Source: CAWJTV01 sp963845695 (GTDB lineage: Bacteria; Planctomycetota; Planctomycetia; Isosphaerales; Isosphaeraceae). From it: a stretch of DNA of 64,000 nt. The DNA lies in assembly GCA_963845695.1 (NCBI GenBank), contig CAWJTQ010000025.1:189372-253371 (forward strand), written 5' to 3'. Shown here in pieces: positions 1 to 8,454 of this stretch (its first letter is position 1; each line of letters opens with the position of its first letter). The position numbers and the translations under genes were made by a program. The notes beneath the pieces are model-generated. The model was not told the DNA's origin. It searched no databases and was given only the letters and a program-made list of their open reading frames with translations.

Positions 1-1556
1 GCGAGGATCTCCTCGATGCGCCAGGTCGCGTCGGCGTCTTCGCCCGCGTATTCGGCGACTTTCGGCACGGCGACCTCGTCCATGCGGAGCTGGTTCTTCC
101 CTTTGCTGCCGATCAGGTCGGTGATCGGGATCATTTCGTGGCCCAGGAGACGTTGCGAGAGCTGGTCGAGGTTGTGGTTCCGCTCGCCACTCTCCAGCAG
201 GTAGCTGAGGATCATGGTGTCGGTCACGGGGCCTGCCAGCTCGACGCCTGCCCGCGCGAGGGCCAGCATGTCGTACTTGAGGTTCTGACCGACCTTCTCG
301 ACGGCGGGGTCGGCCAGGATCGGCCGCAGGGCGGCGAGCGTCGTCGCTGGGTCGAGCACCCGCGTCCAGACCGGCCCGCGCACCGGCAGGTAATGTGCCT
401 CACCGGCCTTCCAGCAGAACGACAGCCCGACCAGGTCCGCCTTGAGCGGGTCGAGCGCGGTGGTCTCGGTATCGACGCAGAACTTGGACTGCTGGCTGAG
501 CTGGTCGAGGAACGCCGCGAACCGCTCTGGCGTATCGACCAGCCGATACTCGGCCACCCAGGCCGGGCGGGGCTCGGCTGGTTCGCCCGCCGGGGCGAGG
601 GTTGCCAGCTCGTCGCGGAACCCGTGGAATCCGCATTCCGTGCAGATCGCCAGCAGGGCTTCCCGGTCCAACGGCTGGGTCTTGAGAGCGTCCCAGTCGA
701 GAGCCATCGGGAGGTCCTCGCGGAGCGTGACCAGCCGCCGCGCGCGCCGGGCGGTCTCGGCGTGGTCTCGAAGACTCTGCTGTTTCTTTGGGCCCTTGAC
801 GCGATCGACATTCGCGAGGAGTTGATCGAGTGTGCCGAACTCCTTGATCAGGGCCGAGGCGTTGACCTGGCCGATCAGCGGCACGCCCGGGACGTTGTCG
901 ACCGAGTCCCCAGTCAGGGCGAGGAAGTCGACGACCTGGCCAGGCCGGATGCCCCAATCCTTCTCGAGTGCTTCTGCGTCCATCACCTTCTTGGTCCGCA
1001 GGTTGAGGATGCGGACATGATCGCCGATCAACTGCCGGGCGTCCTTGTCGTTCGTGACGATGAACACGTCGAGCCCGCGCTCCTCGGCACGGCGGGCCAT
1101 GGTGGCGATCACATCGTCGGCTTCCATCTCCGGCTCGATCAGGACGGGGACGCGGAACCCCTCGAACACGCGCCGGATCACGGGGATCTGCGGGACCAGG
1201 TCCGCCGGCATCTCCGTGCGGTTCGCCTTGTACTGGGGATCGATCTCGGAGCGGAAGACCGGGCCTTCGCCGTCGAAGGCTGCCGCCAGGTAGTCGGGCT
1301 TCTGGGCCTTCAACAGGTTGAGCAGATCCCGGAAGATCCCGAAGACAGCCTGCGTGGGCTGCCCGGCCGGGCCCGCCATCTCGGGGATGGCGTGGAACAC
1401 TTGAAAGATCAGCGAATAGGCGTCCAGGATGTAGAAGCGCGGACGTTCCTCCGACGGGGCAGGATCACCCTCCGGCCGACCGGATTCTACCGGACCCTCG
1501 GATTGAAGGAATGAAAACAGGCTTTGCGCATCCGAGGTCATATCGTGGCGCTCCAT
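1..1556 (-). CDS. polA: DNA polymerase I, N-terminal part (runs off the left edge)
   Basis: The frame is open from an ATG at 1556 (alternative ATG at 1541, same frame) to position 1, so the polymerase domain lies outside the window. The first ~290 residues are a 5'-3' flap nuclease domain (YILDAYSLIFQVFHAIP, then AAFDGEGPVFR, EADDVIATMARR, TNDKDARQLI and LTGDSVDNVPGVPLIG). A 3'-5' exonuclease domain follows with all three exo motifs: FCVDTETTALD, GQNLKYDMLAL (N-x3-D) and YAGEDADAT (Y-x3-D), so proofreading should be active. It acts in DNA repair and gap filling. It is divergent from the gene at 1804, and a scrap of its 5' end recurs at ~2730 (see the tandem duplication). Confidence 0.93.
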   Translation of the reverse strand, partial: MERHDMTSDAQSLFSFLQSEGPVESGRPEGDPAPSEERPRFYILDAYSLIFQVFHAIPEMAGPAGQPTQAVFGIFRDLLNLLKAQKPDYLAAAFDGEGPVFRSEIDPQYKANRTEMPADLVPQIPVIRRVFEGFRVPVLIEPEMEADDVIATMARRAEERGLDVFIVTNDKDARQLIGDHVRILNLRTKKVMDAEALEKDWGIRPGQVVDFLALTGDSVDNVPGVPLIGQVNASALIKEFGTLDQLLANVDRVKGPKKQQSLRDHAETARRARRLVTLREDLPMALDWDALKTQPLDREALLAICTECGFHGFRDELATLAPAGEPAEPRPAWVAEYRLVDTPERFAAFLDQLSQQSKFCVDTETTALDPLKADLVGLSFCWKAGEAHYLPVRGPVWTRVLDPATTLAALRPILADPAVEKVGQNLKYDMLALARAGVELAGPVTDTMILSYLLESGERNHNLDQLSQRLLGHEMIPITDLIGSKGKNQLRMDEVAVPKVAEYAGEDADATWRIEEIL

Positions 1557-4530
1557 GGTCCCGTGTTCCGTGTATCGCAAAGTAAGGTGTCGGCCCACCG
1601 AATACGTCCAGTTTGACCGCGATCGTGGCGATTCTTACAATCGGAAGGAATCCGGTGAGTTCTCCCGATCGAGCGGGCCCCACCGGATGGGAGGGGTTCC
1701 TCCGGCACATCCTGCGTCGTGCGCCACGTCTACCATACCATCGGCAAACCGGCGGACCGCATGAGCCGGTTGCGACCGCACCAATCGGAGGGAGTCATCA
1801 CCCATGGACGAAACTCCTGACAAATCACCTGGACTCAAGATCGCCCTCGCAGCGTTCATCGCCCTATTGGTGATCGCATCCGTCTCAGCGTATTTCCTCG
1901 ACACCGGCTACCACCACAGCATGAACGAGATCGCCGGCTTGAACGCGGAGGTCAAACGGATCCAGGATCAAGGCTCCAATGAAAAGGAGCAGCTTACAAC
2001 GATCATCCGCAAGCTGCGCGATCCAAGCGAGAGGCACCTCGGTACGATTCTCGATCGTCCCGACGGCTCCATCACGTTCGTCAATGCCGAGTCAGGCGAG
2101 GTCCGGGTGAGCATCAATCGAGGTATGGGTGCCCGTCCCAAGATGAAGTTGTCGGTCTTCGACGCCGGCACCGCGATTATCTCCACTGAGAAGCCCAAGG
2201 GGACCATCGAGCTGACCAAGGTCGGTGACCAGTTCAGCATCGCCCGCATCACCAAGACCGTCAGCCCGATCGATCCGCTTCGGACCGGCGACATTATCTA
2301 CACGCCCGCCTGGTCGCCCAACAATCCGACGCGGTTCGCCCTGGTCGGCAAGATCGACATCAACCGCGACGACAAGGACGACCGCGAGGAGCTCAAGAAG
2401 ATGATCCAGGAGGCCGGTGGCGTGATCGACTTCGACCTGCCCCCGCTGGAGATCGGCAAGGAGACGGGCCAGATCACGCCCCGGATCGATTGGTATGTCA
2501 TCGATGACCGAATCGTTGAACGAGTTCCGTTTCGTGGAGGCATCGGCGAGAAGAAACTCCAACCCTCTCTGTTACTTCAGGTCAAACTGGCGCAACGGGT
2601 TGGCGAAGTGGTGAAGGAGGCGCGGCTCGACGGGATCCGTCCCATGCCGATCGGCCGGCTCCTGAGCTTCCTTGGCTACGAGATCAATCCCCCGAAGATC
2701 GACCGCGCCGAGAAGGTGAATTCCGATGGAAGGAACGAAAAGCACGGCTTGCGCATCCAAGGTCATGTGAGGATCTCCCCGACGGAATCAACCGGGACGG
2801 CCTCGAAGGCGGGCAGTGCGGGCCAGGAGCCTGGCGGATGCCGCGCGGAGCGTGTCCCGGTTTGACCGGCACACTGGCGATTCTTACAATCGAATCAATC
2901 CGGCGAGTTTTCCCGGTAAAGCGGACCCGGTCGGATCGGATCGGGGGAATTCCTCCCGGAGATCGTGCGTCTCCCCTCAGATGTGACATATTATCAGCAA
3001 ACCGGCGGATTGCATGAGCAGGTCGCGACCGCTCCGCTCGGAGGGAGTAATCACCCATGGCCGCAGCCAGTAACGAGTCGCAAGGACTCAAGATCGCCGT
3101 GGCGGCGTTCATCGCCCTCTCGGTCATCTTGTCCGTCGCATCGTATTTCCTCTACTCGGCCTATGCATCGGCCGATGCCAAGCTCATCTCCAACACGGAG
3201 GAGCTGAACAAGTCCAGGACGGTCCAGCGAGAGCTCCAGAACCAGTACGACGACATCAAGGCGAAAGTCGGGACCAAAGCCTCGGATGCCGACCCCGTCA
3301 AGGAGGAGATCGCCAACCAGTTCAAGAAGATCAACGAGCGGTTTGACAGGCTCGTCGAAGCGGCCAATGCCGCCATCCAGAAAGCTCAGGCCGCCGGTGC
3401 TGGGCCGGAACTGCAAGAGATGCGGGACAAGATCCAGCAGATCGTCCAATCGTACCGCAGCGAACCCTCGAAGACTTACATCTCCTCGCTCGACCGGATC
3501 ACCGAGCTGATGGAGTCTCTCTCGCTGTTGAGCACGGAGCTGTCGCTCAACTACAAGGACCTGAGGGAGAAGCTCGAAGCGGCGACCAACGTAGCCAAGC
3601 AGCAGGTGGACGTCCAGATCAAGACCTCCGAAGCTGCACGATCCGACCTGGATGGCGAGCACAAGAAGCACGATGAGGAGCGGCTGATCCTCGTGAACAA
3701 GGTCACGGAGCAACAGACCGACATCGACAAGAAGGTGACCCAGATTGCCAACTTGCAGGCGGATGTCAAACGGATACAGGATGAGTATTCCCACGAGAAA
3801 GACCAGCTCACGACGATCATCCGCGAGCTTCGTGATCGGGCCGAGAAGGTCGATACCATCCTGGATCACCCCGATGGCTACATTACGTTCGTCGATTACG
3901 AGCGGGGCGAGGTCCAGGTGAACATCAACCGGGGCATGGGCGCCCGTCCGCAGATGGCGATGTCGGTTTTCGACGCCAATGCGCCGGGAATCCCTACGGA
4001 GAAGCCCAAGGGGACCATCGAGCTGACCAAGGTCGGTGACCTGTTCAGCATCGCCCGCATCACCAAGACCATCAGCCCGATCGATCCGCTCCGGACCGGC
4101 GACATTATCTACACGCCCGCCTGGTCGCCCAACAACCCGACGCGGTTCGCCCTGGTCGGCAAGATGGACGTCAACCGCGACGGCAAGGACGATCGCGAGG
4201 AACTCAAGCGAATGATCCACGAGGCTGGCGGCGTGGTTGATTTCGACCTGCCGCCGCTGGAGATCGGCAATGAGACGGGCAAGATCACGCCCCGGATCGA
4301 TTGGTACGTCGTCGATGAGCGGATGCCGTTCCGTCAAGTCTATGGCGAGAAGCAGTCCGACGCCTCCCTGCGCGCGAGACCAAGCTGGCGCAACGAGTTG
4401 GCGAGATACAGAAGGAGGCTCGTCTGGCGGGGATTCGTCCGATGCCGATCGGCCGGCTTCTGAGCTTCCTCGGATACGACATCAACACTCCCGTGATCGG
4501 CCGTGCCGAGAGCGTGAACGATAAAGCCAT
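1506..4530. repeat. Tandem duplication (copy 1 ~1506-2722, copy 2 ~2730-4530)
   Basis: Two diverged copies lie head to tail. The unit begins inside the first codons of polA: AAGGAATGAAAAC at 1506 against AAGGAACGAAAAG at 2730, each followed by a GCGCATCC block at 1526 and 2751. The upstream region is shared (TGGCGATTCTTACAATC near 1627 and 2875; GCAAACCGGCGGA near 1743 and 2997; CGGAGGGAGT before CACCCATGG), as is the membrane-protein gene itself. The offset is about 1225 bp at the polA end and 1253 bp at the start codons. The extra coiled-coil segment of copy 2 is not in copy 1, so either copy 2 gained it or copy 1 lost it. Confidence 0.85.
1804..2865 (+). CDS. Membrane-anchored coiled-coil protein, short paralogue
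   Basis: 353 residues, not a family I can name. A single transmembrane segment at about residues 11-32 (GLKIALAAFIALLVIASVSA) is followed by a short coiled coil (NAEVKRIQ...EKEQLTTIIRKL) and a conserved soluble domain of ~200 residues. That domain carries GDIIYTPAWSPNNPTRFALV and an acidic EF-hand-like loop, DINRDDKDDREE. After IGRLLSFLGYEI the last ~45 residues are encoded by the antisense of a duplicated polA 5' scrap (GLRIQGHV mirrors the polA start), so this tail is probably not ancestral. A good ribosome site (GGAGGGAGT) precedes the ATG. The domain probably lies outside the cytoplasmic membrane; the function is unknown. Confidence 0.75.
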   Translation: MDETPDKSPGLKIALAAFIALLVIASVSAYFLDTGYHHSMNEIAGLNAEVKRIQDQGSNEKEQLTTIIRKLRDPSERHLGTILDRPDGSITFVNAESGEVRVSINRGMGARPKMKLSVFDAGTAIISTEKPKGTIELTKVGDQFSIARITKTVSPIDPLRTGDIIYTPAWSPNNPTRFALVGKIDINRDDKDDREELKKMIQEAGGVIDFDLPPLEIGKETGQITPRIDWYVIDDRIVERVPFRGGIGEKKLQPSLLLQVKLAQRVGEVVKEARLDGIRPMPIGRLLSFLGYEINPPKIDRAEKVNSDGRNEKHGLRIQGHVRISPTESTGTASKAGSAGQEPGGCRAERVPV

Positions 4531-4702
4531 CCGCCGGCTAACAGCCCCCCGCCTGAAGCAGAACGCACTCGCGCCCAAGCCCGACGCAACACCCAAGGCG
4601 GATGACGCCGATGAGATGAAGGACGAAAAGCCCAAGCCCAAATCCAAGAACCAGCCCGCCAAGAAGGCGGACGACAATGAGGATGCCGGCGACCCCAAGT
4701 GA
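3057..4702 (+). CDS. Membrane-anchored coiled-coil protein, long paralogue (frameshifted near the C-terminus)
   Basis: Paralogue of the gene at 1804. It shares the transmembrane segment (LKIAVAAFIALSVILSVAS) and the C-terminal domain, but has ~170 extra residues of heptad-rich coiled coil between them (for example LNKSRTVQRELQNQ and ANLQADVKRIQDE). The domain contains DVNRDGKDDREE, a near-canonical EF-hand loop (D1, N3, D5, G6, D9, E12). The continuous frame ends at 4463 in unrelated residues, while the paralogous sequence (LAQRVGEIQKEARLAGIRPM, then PIGRLLSFLGYDI) continues in the next frame to 4702, so one base is gained or lost between ~4340 and 4380. The end is a Lys/Asp/Pro-rich tail. 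Function unknown; possibly an envelope or scaffold protein. Confidence 0.75.
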
Positions 4703-4745
4703 CGCTCGGACCGTCCCGAACCGGCAGACTTCCCCCGCGCCTTCC

Positions 4746-4770
4746 CAACCCCGGGATCTCGCGGGGGTTG
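4746..4770 (+). terminator. Hairpin after the long paralogue
   Basis: CAACCCC (4746-4752) pairs with GGGGTTG (4764-4770) and is followed by TTGCTTTC. It lies 43 bases after the stop at 4702 and before the ribosome site of the next gene. The T-run is weak, so this is a probable rather than certain intrinsic terminator. Confidence 0.45.
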
Positions 4771-4827
4771 TTGCTTTCACTTGCTCGCGTCGTCGTTGAC
4801 CGGCCCCGGTGGCCTGGAGGCAATCCG

Positions 4828-5070
4828 ATGGGCGCCGGCCCCAAGGGCCGACCACGTCCCTGGTGGGTCAAGGTCATTCTCTGGGGCCTCGTGACCCGTT
4901 CATCCGTCTGGGCCTGCGCCTGCCTTTGCCTGGCCCTGGCTCTGGTCTCGGTCGCCTACGCAGCCGTGGCCAAGGATGGACGATGGCTCATCGGCGGGAT
5001 CCTGGTCCTCGGTGCGATCGGCTACTGCCTGTCAATCCGTTGGGTGGATCGGCATGGATCCTGGTCTTGA
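4828..5070 (+). CDS. Small two-helix membrane protein
   Basis: 80 residues from the ATG at 4828, chosen because TGGAGG at 4815-4820 sits seven bases upstream. The frame is open further upstream, but that part is low-quality coding. There are two hydrophobic segments (around VWACACLCLALALVSVAYAA and LIGGILVLGAIGYCLSI), joined by a short loop with AKDGRW. The N-terminus is basic (GPKGRPRPWWVK). I do not recognise the family. It is separated from the preceding gene by a probable hairpin terminator. Confidence 0.55.
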   Translation: MGAGPKGRPRPWWVKVILWGLVTRSSVWACACLCLALALVSVAYAAVAKDGRWLIGGILVLGAIGYCLSIRWVDRHGSWS

Positions 5071-5215
5071 ATTGGTCATTGGTCATGGGCTGTGTGGCGG
5101 CAGGCCCATCGTTCGGTCCGGGCCGATTACGAGTGCCGATCTCTGCGAGCCGAGGCTTCTCAGTCCGCGATAGCGAACTTATGACCAATGACCATCAACG
5201 AATGAGCCAGAAGAA

Positions 5216-6365
5216 TCAGCGCTGGTCGATTGGCAGGACCTGGCGGTGTGGCGGTCCGGTGTAGCGGGCGCGGGGCCTCATCAGGCGGTTGTGGTCGAGT
5301 TGTTCGATGACGTGGGCGGCCCAGCCGGCGACCCGAGCCATGGCGAAGATCGGGGTATAGAGATCGATCTCCAATCCCATGTAGTGATAGAGCCGCGCAC
5401 TGGGCCAATCGACGTTGGGCGGCAGTTTCTTCTGGGAGGTGACGGCCTGCTCGATCGGCTCGGCGATCCGCTCCCAGCGATCGTCGCCCACTTCCTTGGC
5501 CAGGGCAATGCAGTGCTCCTTGAGTATGCGGGCGCGGGGGTCGCCGGTCTTGTAGACGCGATGGCCGAATCCCATGATCCGCTCCTTTCGGGCCAGGGCT
5601 CCCTCGATCCAGGCGGCTGCGTTCTCGGGGGCGCCGACTTGCTCGAGGACCTTCCAGGCCTCCTCATTGGCACCCCCATGGAGAGGACCTTTAAGGGTCC
5701 CGACCGCCGCCACGATGCCGGAGTAGATGTCCGAGAGGGTCAACACGGTCACCCGCGCGGAGAAGGTGGAGGCGTTGAGCTCGTGCTCGGTGTACAGGAC
5801 GAGCGAGATGTCGAAGGCGTCGCGCATGGTCCGGGAGGGGACCTGGTCGTGGACCATGTTCAGGAAGTTCGCCGAGTGGTCCAGGTCATCGCGGGGCGGG
5901 ACCAGAGGCAGCCCATGGCTGATGCGACGGCGGTAGGCTACCGCCGTGGCCATCTGGGCGATCATCCGCTCGGCCTTGCGGACGTTGGCAGCATGATCGG
6001 TGGGCGGTGCGTTGACCTCGGGATCGAAATGGGACAGCACGCTCACTGAGCTGCGCAACGCGTCCATGGGATGAATGTGCGCCGGGATCTCCCGGAGCAG
6101 CGCGACCAGAGGTTCGGGGATGGGGCGCCGACCGTCGCAGGCGGGCGTCGAACTCGCGAAGCTGATTGCGACTGGGAAGATCGCCATGTAGCAGGAGAAA
6201 TGCCGTCTGCTCGTAGGACACATGGCCCGCGAGATCCTCGATCCGGTATCCGCGGTACTCGAGGCCTCCGTCCCCGTCTTGTCCCTCGATGTTGGCAATC
6301 GCTGTCTCGCTGGCAATGACACCTTCCAGCCCGGGATGATACTCGTTCGCCGACACACCACTCAT
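5216..6365 (-). CDS. gltA: Citrate synthase (one frameshift)
   Basis: Condenses acetyl-CoA with oxaloacetate at the entry of the TCA cycle. The start (MSGVSANEYHPGLEGVIASE) is at 6365; an in-frame upstream ATG lies at 6380. The first ~75 residues (LEYRGYRIEDLA, FLLLHGDLPS) are in one frame and the rest in another, with the break at about 6140-6155. The catalytic residues are visible: His in GPLHGGANEEAW, His in MGFGHRVYKTGDPRA and Asp in NVDWPSA, plus the CoA/substrate-site stretch FAMARVAGWAAHVIEQ. About 380 residues is normal for the short, type II-like bacterial enzyme or the closely related 2-methylcitrate synthases, which cannot be excluded. The frameshift is probably a sequence error, as the enzyme is normally essential. 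Confidence 0.9.
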
Positions 6366-6379
6366 GGACGAGCTCCGCA

Positions 6380-6924
6380 CTATACGGGATCAAGGGGTCA
6401 GTACGGTCCGCCCCATGCCACGACAGGAACACCTGAGGCGGCAGGGACGGGCTTAACGTCTGGGATCCGCTCCCCCGTGAGGGGACAGGATCGGGACCGG
6501 TCCGGTCAGCCGTAGCGGCAGGGTGAGTCTTGTGCGATCCCTGTCGAGAGGCGAGCGGCAAACCCCGAAGGCTCCGGCCTCGCTCGCCTTGACTCGCCCG
6601 GGCCGTGGGCCGCTGGGATACCGTTGGCTGCCGGCATCGGGCGATGAGGTGCCTTGCCTCCCGTTTGATCCTAGTCTAGACGAATCGACTCGCGTCTTCC
6701 ATGACCCTGCGCCGATTCTCGGCGCGGCGGGACAGAAACCTGCTCCGGCCGGGGCGCGGGGTCGGTCCGATCATCGGGAGTGTGGCCGATGCCGAGGACC
6801 TTGCCACCCACTTCGGCGTCGCCACAGACCGTGCAGCAGGCTCTGAGAAGGCGAGTCGGGCGGGATGACCGAGTTGGCCTCGACCCTCCTCTCCCTCTCA
6901 TCCGGGATTCGAGGGGCGAGTGGT
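6380..6924. other. Gene-poor stretch upstream of citrate synthase
   Basis: No frame here resembles a known family. A short open frame on the plus strand at about 6700-6868 has no ribosome site and no recognisable motif. The promoter of citrate synthase should lie here, but I cannot pick it out. Confidence 0.4.
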
Positions 6925-6951
6925 CTTCCCCTCGCCTTTTTGGAGGGGAAG
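6925..6951 (-). terminator. Hairpin downstream of the GbsR-like gene
   Basis: Perfect 9-bp stem CTTCCCCTC / GAGGGGAAG (6925-6933 and 6943-6951) with a 9-base loop. It lies ~80 bases beyond the stop of the minus-strand regulator gene that ends at 7029. There is no strong T-run on the minus strand. Confidence 0.4.
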
Positions 6952-7028
6952 GACCGGATGGACGGCGTGAGGGGTCATCCTCAGGGCGCACCAGAACCCG
7001 AGCGATCAACCGAGGCACTTTCAATGAG

Positions 7029-7634
7029 TCAAACCCCATTTTTCACCTCACCCTCCCCAAAAGGATCCATTTCGCCCGTGTGAGGTATCGATCCCAGCAG
7101 GTGGCTGATTTCGGCCATGTTGCTCGAGGGCAACGACAGGAGTTGGACCGCCAATGCATCAATGGTCTTGAAAAAGCGATGGAGGGGTTCGATCCGAGCC
7201 CTAAGATCATGGAAGTCAGGATGTGCCTGCACAAGGTTAAATGCACGGTCGAGTACACGTAAGCTCGGGTCGAGCTCGCGGCGCTTGCGTTCGGCGAGAA
7301 TCTTGCGAAACAGGGTCCAGACATCGGTCTCGGACCGGAACAGTTCGCGGCGTTCTCCGGGGCGGTGGACTTTGTGAACGACGCCCCAGGACAGCAGCTC
7401 GCGCAGGTTCATGCTGACGTTGCCCCGCGACACGCCGAGCCGATGACGCAAGTCCTCGGCACACCAATCAGTTCCGGAAATATACAACAGGGCGAAGAGC
7501 TCGCCCATTGACGAGTTGATGCCCCAGGCTCGAGCCATCAGGCCCCAGTGCTCGACGAACTGCTGGATGAGCTGCTCGGCCTCGGGCGACAAGCGGGGTC
7601 TGTCGCTCGGCGAGGGAAACGACGATTTCTCCAT
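7029..7634 (-). CDS. GbsR/MarR-family transcriptional regulator
   Basis: 201 residues. The N-terminal half is a winged helix-turn-helix of the GbsR type: LIQQFVEHWGLMARAWGINS, then MGELFALLYISG, the recognition-helix region AEDLRHRLGVSRGNVSMNLR, and the wing ELLSWGVVHKVHRPGERREL. The C-terminal half is helical and probably dimerises. Family members regulate osmoprotectant uptake/choline metabolism or local operons. No neighbour suggests the target here, so the effector is unknown. The start ATG at 7634 is the first in frame. Confidence 0.85.
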   Translation of the reverse strand: MEKSSFPSPSDRPRLSPEAEQLIQQFVEHWGLMARAWGINSSMGELFALLYISGTDWCAEDLRHRLGVSRGNVSMNLRELLSWGVVHKVHRPGERRELFRSETDVWTLFRKILAERKRRELDPSLRVLDRAFNLVQAHPDFHDLRARIEPLHRFFKTIDALAVQLLSLPSSNMAEISHLLGSIPHTGEMDPFGEGEVKNGV

Positions 7635-8032
7635 AGAGTATAGTCCGACGTCCTGAATGGTGCAGTTACGGGGTCTATCGATCCGATACCGAGACCCAGA
7701 ACGAGGCCCTGACTCAGTCCATCGCCCGTGCGCTCATCCTACAAACCAGGAATCATTCCTCGCAGGAGAGCATAAACCAGAACATCCATAGTCCCATGCG
7801 TGACTGCCCCCTTTCAATCTCGGCCGTTTCACGGTATTCTGTACGCAGCCACACAATCGGGATACGGTCAAACGCACGTATTTCGAAGAAAATGATGAAA
7901 GTCGTCGCCCATTTTCGGGTAGAATACCAATGCATGCCCCGATCCGCCTGTGCAGAATCCGGCGCATGGGGGATTGGTACCCGACAGCTTGCTTCCGGGG
8001 CGGGTTCCTTTTTGAATCGAGGAGATGTTCCC
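7635..8032. other. Intergenic stretch between divergent genes
   Basis: About 400 bases between the minus-strand regulator and the plus-strand ribbon-helix-helix gene. It is AT-richer than its surroundings around 7840-7930 (ATTTCGAAGAAAATGATG, then GGGTAGAATACC), as expected for promoters, but no firm -35/-10 pair can be assigned. No convincing coding frame. Confidence 0.4.
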
Positions 8033-8194
8033 ATGCCTGAAACCGTGGTCCACTTCCAGATCCGCATGCCTCCCGTGCTTCACGAGCAATTGGCGAGCTG
8101 GGCCAAAGAGGACAAAGCGTCGCTCAATGCATTGATCGTTGGCATCCTTGAGAAGGCCATTGAGCACCACGAGAAATCGGGGCATAAGGAGTAA
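8033..8194 (+). CDS. Small ribbon-helix-helix-like protein
   Basis: 53 residues from the ATG at 8033, chosen because GAGGAGA precedes it by 7 bases; the frame is open upstream but does not look coding. The pattern VVHFQIRMPPVLHEQLASWA, then KEDKASLNALIVGILEKAIE, matches an Arc/HicB-type ribbon-helix-helix: a beta-strand that would enter the DNA major groove, followed by two helices. Such proteins are dimeric DNA binders and often antitoxins. No toxin gene is adjacent, so it may be a stand-alone regulator. Confidence 0.7.
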   Translation: MPETVVHFQIRMPPVLHEQLASWAKEDKASLNALIVGILEKAIEHHEKSGHKE

Positions 8195-8376
8195 TCGAGA
8201 TGGATGGAGTCGGACCGGCGCGAGCCGTGCCCGAACGGCCAGCGGATTGATCTTCATTCCGCTGGCCCCTCACCATTCGACCCCGTTCCGCAACGTCTCG
8301 CTCCCTCATCGCATTTCCGGCGGATCGAGTCCCCTTGAGTCGGGCCGGTGGCCAGGTTATGCTCGGGGGAGTGGAT

Positions 8377-8449
8377 TCCCCGATAGCTCAATCGGTAGAG
8401 CGAGCGGCTGTTAACCGCTAGGTTCAAGGTTCGAGTCCTTGTCGGGGAG
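8377..8449 (+). tRNA. tRNA-Asn (anticodon GTT)
   Basis: A complete cloverleaf of 73 bases. The acceptor pair is TCCCCGA/TCGGGGA with discriminator G8449, the D arm is GCTC-AATCGGTA-GAGC, the anticodon arm is AGCGG-CTGTTAA-CCGCT with GTT in the loop, the variable loop is AGGTT and the T arm is CAAGG-TTCGAGT-CCTTG. The CCA end is not encoded. Confidence 0.97.
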
Positions 8450-8454
8450 CTCGG

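Noticed and set aside
138..1514. Long plus-strand open frame (458 codons) opposite polA
   Set aside because: It is the antisense of clear polA nuclease and proofreading motifs, and its composition (Arg, Val, Leu, Gly rich) is that of a GC-rich shadow.
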